Assembly (NCBI GenBank): GCA_050157065.1
Contig: CP189573.1
Direction: 5' to 3' (one strand)
Length of the DNA: 64,000 bases
Origin: Avipropionibacterium sp050157065
GTDB taxonomy: Bacteria > Actinomycetota > Actinomycetes > Propionibacteriales > Propionibacteriaceae
The translations under genes and the position numbers were made by a program. Every line of letters starts with the position of its first letter. Positions within the stretch are counted from its first letter, which is position 1. This document shows, piece by piece, positions 27,492 through 36,592 of this stretch. Below the pieces are notes generated by a model. It did no database searches. It worked only from the letters and a program-made list of their open reading frames with translations, and had not been told where the DNA came from.

Positions 27492-28460
27492 TCAGGCCGT
27501 ACGGGCCAACGCCTCCTGCGTGGTCTCGCACTCCATCGGCTCACCGGCCAGGAAGCGACGCAGCTCGGCCACGCTGTGCTTGCCGATCCGCAGCTTGCCG
27601 TTGTTGGTGAGCCCCGCCAGGTGCGGCAGGCACACCACGTTGGGCAACGAGCGCAGCGGACTGTCGACGGCCGGCGGCTCGGGGTCGAAGGTGTCCAGGA
27701 AGGCCCACCGCAGGCCGCCGCCGGACACGTGGGCCGCAAGTGCCGCTTCGTCGATGATCGAACCGCGGGCGGTGTTGATCAACACCGCGTCCCGCTTCAT
27801 CAACGCCAGCGTCTCGGCGTTGATCATGTGCCGGGTCTCGGGGATCGACGGGGCGTGGATCGACACCACGTCACAGGTCGACAACAGTTCGTCGAGCTCG
27901 ACCTTGCGGGCGCCCAGCTCGGCGGCCCGCTCGGCCGACAGGAACGGGTCGTGGGTGACCAACTCGACGTCGAACGCCTGCATCAGCGACAGGTAGTGTC
28001 GGCCGGCCCACCCGGCGCCGATCGCGCCGACCCGCAGGTCGGACAGCTCGCGGATCCGGTCGTAGCCCTCCTTCCAACCGCCGTCGGCGACGACGCGGCT
28101 CACCTCGAAGAAGTTCTTCACCCCGGCGATCGTCAGACCCAACGCGGTCTCGGCGACGCCCTGTCCCAACGGCTTGGTGCAGGAGGTCACCCGGGCGCCA
28201 CGGGCCCACAGCTCGTCCGACACCACCGGCTTGACCGAGCCCGCCGCGTGGATCAGCAGCTTGGCGTCGGTGGCGGCGAGCAACTCCCCCTCGAGCTTCG
28301 GCGACCCCCACGAGGTGATCACCACCTCGGCCCCGCGGGCGGCGGCCAGGTGGTCCCCGTCGGAGATGGTCACCTCTCCCAGGGTCGCCAGGTCGGCAAG
28401 GCTCTGCTCGGCGAACACGGCGGACAACTTCGCGGGGTCGACGAGTACGGCGATCTTCAT
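27492..28460 (-). CDS. D-isomer-specific 2-hydroxyacid dehydrogenase family protein
   Basis: 322 residues. The NAD-binding motif is GAIGAGWAGRHYL (GxGxxG form), the catalytic Arg is in LINTARGSIIDE, the catalytic Glu in FDPEPP and the His in CLPHLAGLT, so the enzyme should be active. It is likely to reduce or oxidise a sugar-derived 2-hydroxyacid in the cytoplasm. It starts 13 nt after the neighbouring enolase-superfamily gene on the same strand, so the two form an operon, suggesting that one acts on the product of the other (dehydratase then reductase, or the reverse). No ribosome-binding site is obvious. The exact substrate is not determinable. Confidence 0.88.
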   Translation of the reverse strand: MKIAVLVDPAKLSAVFAEQSLADLATLGEVTISDGDHLAAARGAEVVITSWGSPKLEGELLAATDAKLLIHAAGSVKPVVSDELWARGARVTSCTKPLGQGVAETALGLTIAGVKNFFEVSRVVADGGWKEGYDRIRELSDLRVGAIGAGWAGRHYLSLMQAFDVELVTHDPFLSAERAAELGARKVELDELLSTCDVVSIHAPSIPETRHMINAETLALMKRDAVLINTARGSIIDEAALAAHVSGGGLRWAFLDTFDPEPPAVDSPLRSLPNVVCLPHLAGLTNNGKLRIGKHSVAELRRFLAGEPMECETTQEALARTA

Positions 28461-28473
28461 GCGGAGGATCCCA

Positions 28474-29658
28474 TCAGTAGTCGGTCAGGTAATGGTCGGT
28501 ACGGGTGAACAGGTCGGTCGGTTCGCCGAGTCGGTCGACGAGCTCGTCCCACCGGGCGTAGTTCTGGGCGCCGTTGCTCTCCATCACCGCGACGTCGAGG
28601 CCGGGCAGCGCGGGCAGCCGGGCGGCGAACCAGGTGTTCCACTCCACCAGCAGTGGGGTGGCGGTCAGGTCGGCGACGAAACCGTGCAGGCCGAGCCGAT
28701 GCGCCTCGGCGATCATGGCGCACGTGACCGACGGCGTCTTGCCGCTCGGCTTGAAGGCGACGGCACCGTACCCACGATCGGCCAACTGGCGCAGGTGGTC
28801 GGGGCCGTGTGCCGATTCGTCGGCGGCCACCAGCACACCCAGACCCGAGACGTCGGCGAGGTTCGTCTCGTCGAGCGGCTCCTCCAGCAGGACCACCCGC
28901 TCCCCCGCTCCGGCGGCCGCGATGCCCTCGAGCAGCTGTCGTACCTCCGAGAGGCTGTCGTACTGGCCGTTCAGGTCGAGGTAGTACTGCACCGGTCGGT
29001 CACCGACCACCTCATGCAGGTCCGCCATCCGGCCGATGTCCCAGGCGAGTCGGGCGAGCGGGTTGCCGTCCCCGTGCGGGTCGGCCCCCAACTTGATCTT
29101 GAACACCGCGGAGCTGTCGGCCAACCGGTCGATCTCGGCGTCGTCGGTGCCGTACGCGATCGCCGGCATCAGCTCGACCGGGTGCGGTTCGGTCGCGAGT
29201 ACCGCCTTCGTCTCGTCGGGGACGACGTCGGCGGGGTCGGTGGTGCCCAGCCGACGGGCCCACCGCTGCCACAGCGCGACGTCGAGCGGGACCAGGGCGT
29301 TGAGCACGAACGTCTCCCGCAACGCCGGCGTCCCCGCCAGCTCGCGGGCCCGTTCGGCCAGCTTCGGCAGGATCGCCGCGAGCACCGCGTCGGGTGCGGC
29401 CACCGGCTCGGCATCGGCCAGCTCGACCGCGGCCCGGGTGATGGCCAACATCACCTCATTGGCACCGTCGATGCCGTGCCGGTCCGCCACCGCGGCATCG
29501 GACCAGATCGGGCTCTGCACGCCGATCCCCTGCCCGGCGAACCCATGATCATCTCCGGCCAGGCGAACCACGACCTGCCACAGCTCCTCGACCTGACGAC
29601 CCTTGAAGCCGAACGGGGCGCCCAGTCGTTCACGAACCAGCTGGACCTGAGTTGTCAC
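28474..29658 (-). CDS. Enolase-superfamily enzyme (mandelate racemase / muconate lactonizing type), probable sugar-acid or acid-sugar dehydratase
   Basis: 394 residues. Barrel motifs are recognisable: VFKIKLGADP (KxK at the end of strand 2), YYLDLNGQYD (metal Asp of strand 3), LLEEPLDETN (metal Glu of strand 4), VAADESAHG (metal Asp/Glu of strand 5) and VAFKPSGKTP (strand 6 Lys). The acid/base lysines suggest abstraction of a proton alpha to a carboxylate, as in muconate-lactonizing and related subgroups, though the subgroup cannot be fixed. The GTG start lies in the divergent region facing the mannonate-dehydratase-type gene. The gene precedes the 2-hydroxyacid dehydrogenase in one operon. 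Confidence 0.8.
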   Translation of the reverse strand: MTTQVQLVRERLGAPFGFKGRQVEELWQVVVRLAGDDHGFAGQGIGVQSPIWSDAAVADRHGIDGANEVMLAITRAAVELADAEPVAAPDAVLAAILPKLAERARELAGTPALRETFVLNALVPLDVALWQRWARRLGTTDPADVVPDETKAVLATEPHPVELMPAIAYGTDDAEIDRLADSSAVFKIKLGADPHGDGNPLARLAWDIGRMADLHEVVGDRPVQYYLDLNGQYDSLSEVRQLLEGIAAAGAGERVVLLEEPLDETNLADVSGLGVLVAADESAHGPDHLRQLADRGYGAVAFKPSGKTPSVTCAMIAEAHRLGLHGFVADLTATPLLVEWNTWFAARLPALPGLDVAVMESNGAQNYARWDELVDRLGEPTDLFTRTDHYLTDY

Positions 29659-29746
29659 GTCAACCCACTCATCATGAAATGCATTACGAACATTGGGTTC
29701 CGGACTCTAGCGTCTCCCGGTCGGCGACCCGGCGTAGGGTCGTCCC

Positions 29747-30952
29747 ATGAAGATCTCCGATGCTCGGGTGGTGGTCAGCAGCCCCGGTCGCAACTACGTC
29801 ACACTGGTGATCGAGACCGGCGACGGCGTGATCGGTGTCGGTGACGCCACCCTCAACGGCCGCGAACTGGCGGTGGCGGCCTACCTGCGCGACCACGTCT
29901 GTCCGTTGTTGATCGACCGGGACGCCCGACGGATCACCGACACCTGGGAGTACCTGTACCGCGGCGCCTACTGGCGGCGAGGCCCGGTGACCATGACTGC
30001 CATCGCGGCGGTCGACATGGCGCTGTGGGACATCGTGGGCAAGTCTGCCGGGCTGCCCGTGCACCAACTGCTCGGTGGTGCGGTCCGGGACGGCGTGATG
30101 GTGTACGGCCATGCCAGCGGCACCGACCTCGACGCCTTGGAGGCCGACTTCTCCGCCCACGTCGACCAGGGCTACCTTGCGGTCCGGGCGCAGTGCGCGA
30201 TCCCCGGGCTCGACTCGACCTATGGGGTCAGCAAGTCCGGTGCGTACGAACCGGCCGGTGGCTCCCTCCCCGCCCAGGACGTGTGGGACACCGGGCTGTA
30301 CCTCGACTTCGCGCCGAAGATGATGGCGCGGATCCGGGACAGCTTCGGCGACCGGGTGCACCTTTTGCACGACGTGCACCACCGGCTCAGCCCGATCGAG
30401 GCAGCCCGGTTGGGTCGGTCCTTGGAGCCGTATCGGATGTTCTGGATGGAGGACCCGACACCGGCCGAGGACCAGTCGGCGTTCAAGATCATCCGCGAGG
30501 CCACCACGACACCGATCGCCGTCGGCGAGGTGTTCAACTCGATCTGGGACTGCCAGGAGTTGATCACCAACCGTTGGATCGACTACATCCGGACGTCGGT
30601 GACCCATGCCGGCGGCATCACCCATCTGCGTCGCATCTTCTCGCTGGCGGAGCTGTACGGCGTCCGCACCGGTTCGCACGGACCGTCCGACCTCTCCCCG
30701 ATCGCGTTCGCCGCAGCACTGCACCTCGACCTGACGGTGCCCAACTTCGGCATCCAGGAACACATGAACCACCCGGCAGGGGCCGAGCAGGTGTTCGACA
30801 CCTCGGCCGAGTTCCGCGACGGCTACTTCCACCCGGGTGACGAACCCGGCCTGGGGGTCACCTTCGACGAGGAGGCCGCCGCGCGGTTCCCGTACAACCG
30901 CAAGTACCTTCCGGTGAACCGACGGTTGGACGGTTCGGTCCACGACTGGTGA
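29747..30952 (+). CDS. manD: D-mannonate dehydratase-type enolase-superfamily enzyme (ManD/RspA family)
   Basis: 401 residues, typical for ManD. The N-terminal stretch VIGVGDATLNGRELAVAAYL, then YLYRGAYWRRGPVTMTAIAAVDMALWD, is hallmark sequence of the ManD branch. Catalytic features: RAQ at about residue 147, LLHDVHHRLSP (metal Asp and His), FWMEDPTPAED, AVGEVFNS, SVTHAGGITHLRR and GSHGPSDLSPI. It dehydrates D-mannonate, or in some members D-gluconate, to 2-keto-3-deoxygluconate. The family contains low-activity members, so the physiological substrate is uncertain. TAGGGT at 29735-29740 lies 6 nt before the ATG, implying a leaderless transcript. It is divergent from the other enolase-superfamily gene, pointing to a shared sugar-acid pathway. 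Confidence 0.85.
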   Translation: MKISDARVVVSSPGRNYVTLVIETGDGVIGVGDATLNGRELAVAAYLRDHVCPLLIDRDARRITDTWEYLYRGAYWRRGPVTMTAIAAVDMALWDIVGKSAGLPVHQLLGGAVRDGVMVYGHASGTDLDALEADFSAHVDQGYLAVRAQCAIPGLDSTYGVSKSGAYEPAGGSLPAQDVWDTGLYLDFAPKMMARIRDSFGDRVHLLHDVHHRLSPIEAARLGRSLEPYRMFWMEDPTPAEDQSAFKIIREATTTPIAVGEVFNSIWDCQELITNRWIDYIRTSVTHAGGITHLRRIFSLAELYGVRTGSHGPSDLSPIAFAAALHLDLTVPNFGIQEHMNHPAGAEQVFDTSAEFRDGYFHPGDEPGLGVTFDEEAAARFPYNRKYLPVNRRLDGSVHDW

Positions 30953-31058
30953 GTCCGGCCCGTCGCCTCTTGACGAGCTCGAGGGGCGTGTCGGACGAGC
31001 TCGAGGGACGTGTCGGGTCGGCCTACCACCCGAAGCTACCGACGGGTAACATAGGGTC

Positions 31059-33035
31059 ATGAGTGATCTGACAGCCGACGACATCAGCACCTTCACCGAT
31101 GGGCGCTGGGCCGAGATCCGCGAGCGCGCCCGCACCACGATCCTCAAGGACGACCGGTTCCACCCGGCGTACGGCCTCACCACCGAGGAGAACCGTGCCC
31201 GTACGACCGAACAACTGGCCGCACTGCCCGAGGTCGAATACCCCGGACTCGGCTTCCCCGAGGAGTTCGGTGGCCGGGCCGACACCGGAGCCGCTTCGGT
31301 GGCCTTCGAGATGCTCGCCTTCGGCGACCTCTCGCTGCTGGTGAAGGCCGGCGTGCAGTGGGGGCTGTTCGGCGGCGCCATCCTCAACCTCGGCACGCGA
31401 CACCACCACGAGACCTACCTGCCCGGGGTGCTCGACCTGTCCACCCCCGGATGCTTCGCGATGACCGAGACCGGCCACGGCTCCGACGTCCAGGGGCTGC
31501 GGACCACGGCGGTGTTCGATCCGGAGACCGACGAGTTCGTGATCAACACCCCCGAACCCGAAGCGCGCAAGGAGTTCATCGGCAATGCAGCCCGCGACGG
31601 CAAGCTGGCCGCCGTGTTCGCACAGCTGCACACGGCCGACCATGCCGACACGTCCGGTGAGAGCCTGGGCGTCCACTGTCTGCTGGTGCCGATCCGCGGC
31701 GAGGACGGCAACCCGATGCCCGGCGTCACGATCAGCGACTCGGGCCGCAAGGCGGGACTGAACGGCGTCGACAACGGTCGCCTGGTGTTCGACCAGGTCC
31801 GGGTACCTCGTACGGCCCTGCTCGACCGGTACGCGTCCGTGGCCCGCGACGGCAGCTACAGCAGTCCGATCGAGAGCCGGTCCCGCCGCTTCTTCACCAT
31901 GCTCGGCACCCTCATCCAGGGTCGGGTCAGCGTCTCGGGTGGCGCGCTGTCGGCATCGAAGACCGCCTTGACGATCGCTGTCCGCTACGCCGAACGGCGT
32001 CGCCAGTTCGCTCCCCGCGACAGCGAGACCGAGACCAAGCTGCTCGACTACGCGACCCACCAGCGGCGGCTGCTGATCCCCCTCGCCCACACGTACGCAC
32101 TCGGGTTCGCCCAGGAGGAGTTGGTCAACGAACTGCACGAGGTGTTCACCGCCCGCCAGCGTGGGGAGCAGGTGGATCCGCACCGCCAACGCCTGCTGGA
32201 GAACTGGGCCGCCGGGACGAAGGCGGTGTCGACCTGGCATGCCACCGCCACGATCCAGGCCTGCCGCGAGGCCTGCGGCGGCGCCGGCTACCTGTCGGCC
32301 AACCGGCTGCCCTCGCTGAAGGCCGACACCGATGTGTTCACCACCTTCGAGGGCGACAACGTCGTCCTGCTGCAGCTGTTGGGTCGTGGCCTGCTCACCA
32401 ACTACCGCGACCACTTCGGTGACCTCGACAGCCTCGGCATGGTGAAGTTCGTCGCCGGCTCGGCTATGGACACGGTGATCGAGCGGACCACCGCCCGCGG
32501 TCTGGTGCAACGACTGATCGATGCGATGCCGCGTACCGGCAATGATCAGATCCTGCGCCATCGCGGCTGGCACCTGCAGCTGATGGAGTCCCGGGAGAAG
32601 CACACGCTCGACACCTTGGCGCGTCGGATGCGCTCGGCCAGCTCCCAGGGCATGGATCCGGAACAGATTGCGAACGCCGTGGCCCACCACCTGCTCCGGG
32701 CCGCCGAGGTGCACATGGATCGGGTCGTGCTGGAGGCGTTCGTCGCCGCGATCGATCGGGCGAGCCACTCCGACGACGGTGCCGCCCAGGTCGAGGGATC
32801 GCTGCCCTGGTTGCTGTCCAAGGTCTGCGACCTCCACGTGTTGTCGACCATCGAGGCCGACCGGGCGTGGTTCCTGGAGCATGATCAACTCAGCCCGGGT
32901 CGGTCGAAGGCGATCATCGCCGAGGTGGACGAACTGTGTCGCGAGCTCCGCCCGTACGCCCGCCTGTTGGTCGACGGCTTCGCCATCCCCGAGGAGATCC
33001 TCGGCGCCGAGCTGCTCTCGGACGCGCAACCGTGA
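31059..33035 (+). CDS. Acyl-CoA oxidase / dehydrogenase family flavoprotein
   Basis: 658 residues, the length of acyl-CoA oxidases rather than short-chain dehydrogenases (about 380). An N-terminal helical extension precedes the core, with GCFAMTETGHGSDVQGLRTTAVFD (FAD-binding loop), GVDNGRLVFDQVRVPR, and CGGAGYLSANRLPSLKADTDVFTTFEGDN, whose FEGDN carries the catalytic base characteristic of the oxidase group. A long C-terminal helical domain follows. It is probably a beta-oxidation enzyme acting on a branched or long acyl-CoA. TAACAT at 31047-31052 is 6 nt before the ATG (leaderless). The next gene overlaps its stop by 4 nt and is a hotdog-fold candidate thioesterase. Confidence 0.88.
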   Translation: MSDLTADDISTFTDGRWAEIRERARTTILKDDRFHPAYGLTTEENRARTTEQLAALPEVEYPGLGFPEEFGGRADTGAASVAFEMLAFGDLSLLVKAGVQWGLFGGAILNLGTRHHHETYLPGVLDLSTPGCFAMTETGHGSDVQGLRTTAVFDPETDEFVINTPEPEARKEFIGNAARDGKLAAVFAQLHTADHADTSGESLGVHCLLVPIRGEDGNPMPGVTISDSGRKAGLNGVDNGRLVFDQVRVPRTALLDRYASVARDGSYSSPIESRSRRFFTMLGTLIQGRVSVSGGALSASKTALTIAVRYAERRRQFAPRDSETETKLLDYATHQRRLLIPLAHTYALGFAQEELVNELHEVFTARQRGEQVDPHRQRLLENWAAGTKAVSTWHATATIQACREACGGAGYLSANRLPSLKADTDVFTTFEGDNVVLLQLLGRGLLTNYRDHFGDLDSLGMVKFVAGSAMDTVIERTTARGLVQRLIDAMPRTGNDQILRHRGWHLQLMESREKHTLDTLARRMRSASSQGMDPEQIANAVAHHLLRAAEVHMDRVVLEAFVAAIDRASHSDDGAAQVEGSLPWLLSKVCDLHVLSTIEADRAWFLEHDQLSPGRSKAIIAEVDELCRELRPYARLLVDGFAIPEEILGAELLSDAQP

Positions 33036-33532
33036 AGCTGCCCAAGCTGCCCAGTTGGAAGTCGATGGGCGGCAATGCGACGGTGGTACGGCGGTTCCTG
33101 AACGTCTGGCCGCCGTTCCTGTTCAGCGGGATCGTCGTGGAGCAGTTGAGCGACGACTTCCGCCGTGCCCGGGTTGCCCTCCACCTGCGGCCGTTGAGCC
33201 GGAACTACGTCGGCACACTGTTCGGCGGCTCACTGTTCTCGATGACCGATCCGTTCTGGATGGTGATGGTGCTGCGCAATCTCGGTGACGACTACGTGGT
33301 GTGGGACAGGGCCGGCGAGATCGAGTTCGTCGCACCGGGCCGGGAGACCGTGCGGGCCAGCTTCGAGGTCACCGACGACCTGCTCGACGAGTTGCGCACG
33401 GCGGCCGCCGACAACTCGAAGGTGCTGCGCTGGTTGGAGACCGACGTGGTGACCGATGACGGCACGGTCGTCGCCCGGGTGCGCAAACAGCTGTACGTCC
33501 GTCGGAAGAAGCCGCGCGTCGCACCCGCCTGA
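33032..33532 (+). CDS. DUF4442 hotdog-fold protein (thioesterase-like)
   Basis: 166 residues. PLSRNYVGTLFGGSLFSMTDPFWMVMVLRNLG matches the DUF4442 group of hotdog-fold proteins related to PaaI-like thioesterases, with the conserved N-x-x-G-T-x-F-G-G helix start. The GTG start overlaps the acyl-CoA oxidase stop as GTGA; the open frame extending upstream inside that gene is not coding. The tight overlap suggests that it handles an acyl-CoA or acyl product of the oxidase, for example by hydrolysis. Direct biochemical evidence for the family is sparse, so the activity remains inferred. Confidence 0.82.
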   Translation: MKLPKLPSWKSMGGNATVVRRFLNVWPPFLFSGIVVEQLSDDFRRARVALHLRPLSRNYVGTLFGGSLFSMTDPFWMVMVLRNLGDDYVVWDRAGEIEFVAPGRETVRASFEVTDDLLDELRTAAADNSKVLRWLETDVVTDDGTVVARVRKQLYVRRKKPRVAPA

Positions 33533-33538
33533 ACGCCA

Positions 33539-34561
33539 TCAGTCGTCGAACGCCGCCTGCAGCACGCGTTCCATCGTCTCGATCACACTGAGCGTCTCGT
33601 CCAGTGGCATCAGGTCGGACTCCCGCCGGCCTTCACTCACCAGGTCGGCGAAGTGGGCGAACTGGTACGCCAAGCCTTCCCGGCCGACGAGCTCCGGGAC
33701 GGGTGACAACTCGGGCTCACCGTTCCGCGGGATCCAGCGAACTCGGTTCGGCATGTAGAAGATCGTGTCGAGGTGCACCGCGCCCGCTGATCCGCTGATC
33801 GAGGCGGTGCTCGGGGTCTGCGCCGCCAGGGTCGTGTTGAGCAGGCCGTGCGCCTGTGGGTGATCGGGGTGTCGGTCCAGCAGCATCGACACCTGCCGAT
33901 CGACCCCGGTGCCGACGCGGGTGCCGAGCGCCCGGACGCGGCCCGGCGTCCCCAGGACGAAGGAGGCGAACTGCACGGTGTAGACACCGAGGTCGAGCAT
34001 CGCCCCACCCGCCAGCTCGGGATTGAACAGCCGATGCTCCGGTTCGTACGCGAAATGCATGCCGAGGTCGGCGATCACCGATTCGATCTCGCCGAGCACC
34101 CCGTCGGCCAACAGCTGACGCAACACGTCCAGGTGCGGCAGGCAGCGGGCCCACATCGCTTCCATCACGGTGACATCGGCGGCCCGGGCGGCATCAATGA
34201 TGCGGCGCGCCTCCGCCGACGTCGGCGTGAACGGCTTCTGCACCATGACGTGCTTGCCCGCCTCGATCGCCAACATCGCCTGCTCGGCGTGGTGACTGTG
34301 CGGTGAGGCCACCAGGATCGCGTCCACGGCGTCGTCGGCGACCAACTGTTCGTACGACCCGTAGCTCCGCGGGATCTCGAACCTGGCGGCGAACTCGGCG
34401 GCCCGGTCGGTGGATCGGGACCCGACGGCAACGATGTCTTGTCGGGTGTTGGCCCGCATCGTCGTGGCGATGGCGGTGGCGATGCCACCGGGCGCGAGTA
34501 TTCCCCAGCGGATCGCCGGCGCCTCGGACGGATGGGCGATGCGGGTGCTCGGGAGTGTCAT
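33539..34561 (-). CDS. Gfo/Idh/MocA-family oxidoreductase
   Basis: 340 residues. The NAD(P)-binding start IRWGILAPGGIATAIATTMR has AxGxIA in place of GxGxxG, usual for dehydrogenases of the dihydrodiol/xylose type. HHAEQAMLAIEAGKHVMVQKPFTPT carries QKPF, where Glu of the family EKP motif is replaced by Gln while the key Lys is kept. LAGGAMLDLGVYTVQFASFVLG is the second domain signature (D-x-G-x-Y). Likely an NADP-dependent oxidoreductase for a sugar. TAGGTT at 34568-34573 is 6 nt before the ATG, so it is probably leaderless and monocistronic. It converges on the DUF4442 gene, 6 bp apart. Confidence 0.88.
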   Translation of the reverse strand: MTLPSTRIAHPSEAPAIRWGILAPGGIATAIATTMRANTRQDIVAVGSRSTDRAAEFAARFEIPRSYGSYEQLVADDAVDAILVASPHSHHAEQAMLAIEAGKHVMVQKPFTPTSAEARRIIDAARAADVTVMEAMWARCLPHLDVLRQLLADGVLGEIESVIADLGMHFAYEPEHRLFNPELAGGAMLDLGVYTVQFASFVLGTPGRVRALGTRVGTGVDRQVSMLLDRHPDHPQAHGLLNTTLAAQTPSTASISGSAGAVHLDTIFYMPNRVRWIPRNGEPELSPVPELVGREGLAYQFAHFADLVSEGRRESDLMPLDETLSVIETMERVLQAAFDD

Positions 34562-34655
34562 GGACCCAACCTACGACCAGCGGGGCTTGGGCGCAGCCCC
34601 CGCGACGTCTGTCTGGTCAGCACCTGTCAGCATCTGTCAGGACCTGTCCGGGTCG

Positions 34656-36308
34656 TCAGCTGTTCACCTTGATCACCTCGAGCTGGTAGGGCGCGATGAC
34701 GGAGCCCGAGACCTGCAGGTCCAGCAAAAGGAACCGGCGGTCGGTCGGAGGGGTGGCCGCCCAGGCCGCGAGTCGATCGAGGTCGTCGAGGGTGCGGACC
34801 CGGACCCCCTCGGCCCCGACAGCCTCGGCCAGCTTGGCGAAGTCGACGTCGGGGATCATCATCGGCCCCATCGCAAGCCCCTGCACCCCGTACAGGTTGA
34901 CCTCTGCCCCGTACGCGCGATCGTTCCACACCACGGCCAGACCACACCCACCGGCCACGCGGACCGCGGACTCCAGGTCGGCGAGCGCCATCAGGCCACC
35001 ACCGTCGCCGGTGGTTAGCACGATCGTGGAGTCGGGCTTGGCCAGGGCGGCACCTGGCACCGACGCGAAGCCGAGACCGATCGACTGGTAGGCCGTCCCG
35101 ACCATGATCATCCGGTCCGGTGTCGCGACCGGCCAGTACATGTTGGCCCAGCCGATGAAGTGCCCGCCGTCGGAGACCACCACCCGGTCCGCGGGCAACA
35201 GTTCGCCGATCCGCACCGCCGCCGACCGCGGATCCAACCTGCCGTCCGAGGCCAGAGTCTCGCCCGGATCCTGCTCGCCCAGTGCTGCGGCGTCGACGCG
35301 GTCGCGCCAGCCGGACGGTGTCGCGTTGAGCTTGGCCAGGGCGGCGACCAGCGCCTCGGCCGCCAGCGCCGCATCGGCTCGAAGAAAGCCACCGACGTGG
35401 GGATGCGTCGCGGCGGGAGCGGTGTCGACCTGGACGACGTGCGTCCCGGGCGCGAACAGGTCTCCGAACCGCATCGTGAACTGGTTGAGTGAAGCCCCGA
35501 ACACCACCGCCACGTCGGCGGATCGAATCAACTCCATCGCCCGGGCCGCCCCGAAGCCGCCGGTGACACCGAGGTCGTACTCGGAGCGTGGGAACACCCC
35601 GCGTCCCAGTGCGGTCGATGCCGTGACCGCGCCGGTCGCATCAGCCAGACGGCCCAGTGGGTCGGTTGCACCGGAGAGCCATGCGCCACGCCCTGCCAGC
35701 AGGAACGGGCGCTCCGCCACCGCGAGTGTCCGGGCCAGGTCGTCCACGGCAGCAGCCGCGAAGGGACCCATCGGCGCTCGCGGTGACGGCAGTCGGGGTT
35801 CGGGCAGTTCGGGAACCGGACCGACCTCGAGCCTGGCCACGTCGTACGGGATGGCCAGCACCGTCGGCACCCGGTAGGTCAGCGCATGCTCGATCGCGAT
35901 GACGGTGGTCGCCGCGGCATCGGCCCGGCCCACGGTGTACGTCCGCGCACCCACCGCCGAGGCCATGGCGATCTGGTCGACGTCCCACGGCCGCGGTCCC
36001 GACGTCGGCTCGTCGCCGACCACCAGCACCAGTGGGCTGTGTGCCTGTACGGCTTCGGCAAGCGCGGTCAGGGTGTTGGTGAACCCAGCGCCGTACGTCG
36101 TGGTGGCGACGGCCAGTCCCCCGCCGGCTCGGTAGTGCGCATCGGCGGCAACCACCGCCCCCGCCTCGTGCCGCACCGCGGTGTAGGTGACGTGGGTGGC
36201 ACGTTCAAGGCTGTCGAGGAAGTGGGCATTGCCGTTGCCCATGACACCGAACACATGGTCGACGTGAGCAGCAATGGCGCGTGTGACGTGATCGGAAACG
36301 GTGGACAT
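34656..36308 (-). CDS. Thiamine diphosphate-dependent enzyme, acetolactate synthase-like
   Basis: 550 residues, three-domain ThDP fold. The N-terminal PYR domain has FGVMGNGNAHFLDSL and RHEAGAVVAADAHYR with the catalytic Glu; the middle domain has VVFGASLNQFTMRFGDLF; the C-terminal PP domain has the metal motif TGDGGGLMALADLESAVR followed by VVWNDRAYGAE (GDG-x(n)-N). Acetolactate synthase-type FAD sites are not obvious, so it may be a decarboxylase or carboligase acting on a sugar-derived 2-ketoacid. The ATG at 36308 is chosen from homology (MSTVSDHVTRAIAAHVDHVFG); an in-frame ATG at 36425 would add 39 atypical residues. Alternative hairpins lie just upstream of the chosen start. Located near other oxidoreductases, probably in sugar-acid metabolism. 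Confidence 0.82.
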   Translation of the reverse strand: MSTVSDHVTRAIAAHVDHVFGVMGNGNAHFLDSLERATHVTYTAVRHEAGAVVAADAHYRAGGGLAVATTTYGAGFTNTLTALAEAVQAHSPLVLVVGDEPTSGPRPWDVDQIAMASAVGARTYTVGRADAAATTVIAIEHALTYRVPTVLAIPYDVARLEVGPVPELPEPRLPSPRAPMGPFAAAAVDDLARTLAVAERPFLLAGRGAWLSGATDPLGRLADATGAVTASTALGRGVFPRSEYDLGVTGGFGAARAMELIRSADVAVVFGASLNQFTMRFGDLFAPGTHVVQVDTAPAATHPHVGGFLRADAALAAEALVAALAKLNATPSGWRDRVDAAALGEQDPGETLASDGRLDPRSAAVRIGELLPADRVVVSDGGHFIGWANMYWPVATPDRMIMVGTAYQSIGLGFASVPGAALAKPDSTIVLTTGDGGGLMALADLESAVRVAGGCGLAVVWNDRAYGAEVNLYGVQGLAMGPMMIPDVDFAKLAEAVGAEGVRVRTLDDLDRLAAWAATPPTDRRFLLLDLQVSGSVIAPYQLEVIKVNS

Positions 36309-36310
36309 GG

Positions 36311-36358
36311 GCGAAGCCCTTCGCGAGAAACGGGTGATGAGGCCGTATGTGTCTCGCG
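36311..36358 (-). promoter_or_regulatory. Mutually exclusive hairpins over the ThDP-enzyme ribosome-binding site
   Basis: In transcript orientation, CGCGAGA (36358-36352) can pair with TCTCGCG (36328-36322), leaving GAAGGG free; alternatively GCGAAG (36324-36319) pairs with CTTCGC next to the ATG, hiding the Shine-Dalgarno-like GAAGGG. The two share bases 36322-36324. No known riboswitch class was recognised. If translation starts at the upstream ATG (36425) this region is coding instead. Confidence 0.35.
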
Positions 36359-36592
36359 CGCCCGGCTCCTGACCGGAGCGGCTGCGTGCCCATTTTTCGA
36401 GCACCGACGTGGGTCCGTCGGACATGGTGAGCATACGCCCGTGACCGTCAGTTGCCGCTCCCCAGCCGTAAGACTCGACGCCAGGCCCTGTTGGTCGTCT
36501 GGCCGGTTCTGGGCAGGCCGGAGGCCCCGGCACGCGGGGGTGTGTCGGGGTGACGACTGGCGGTGTCGGGGTGGTGGGCTGGCGGGGTCGGG

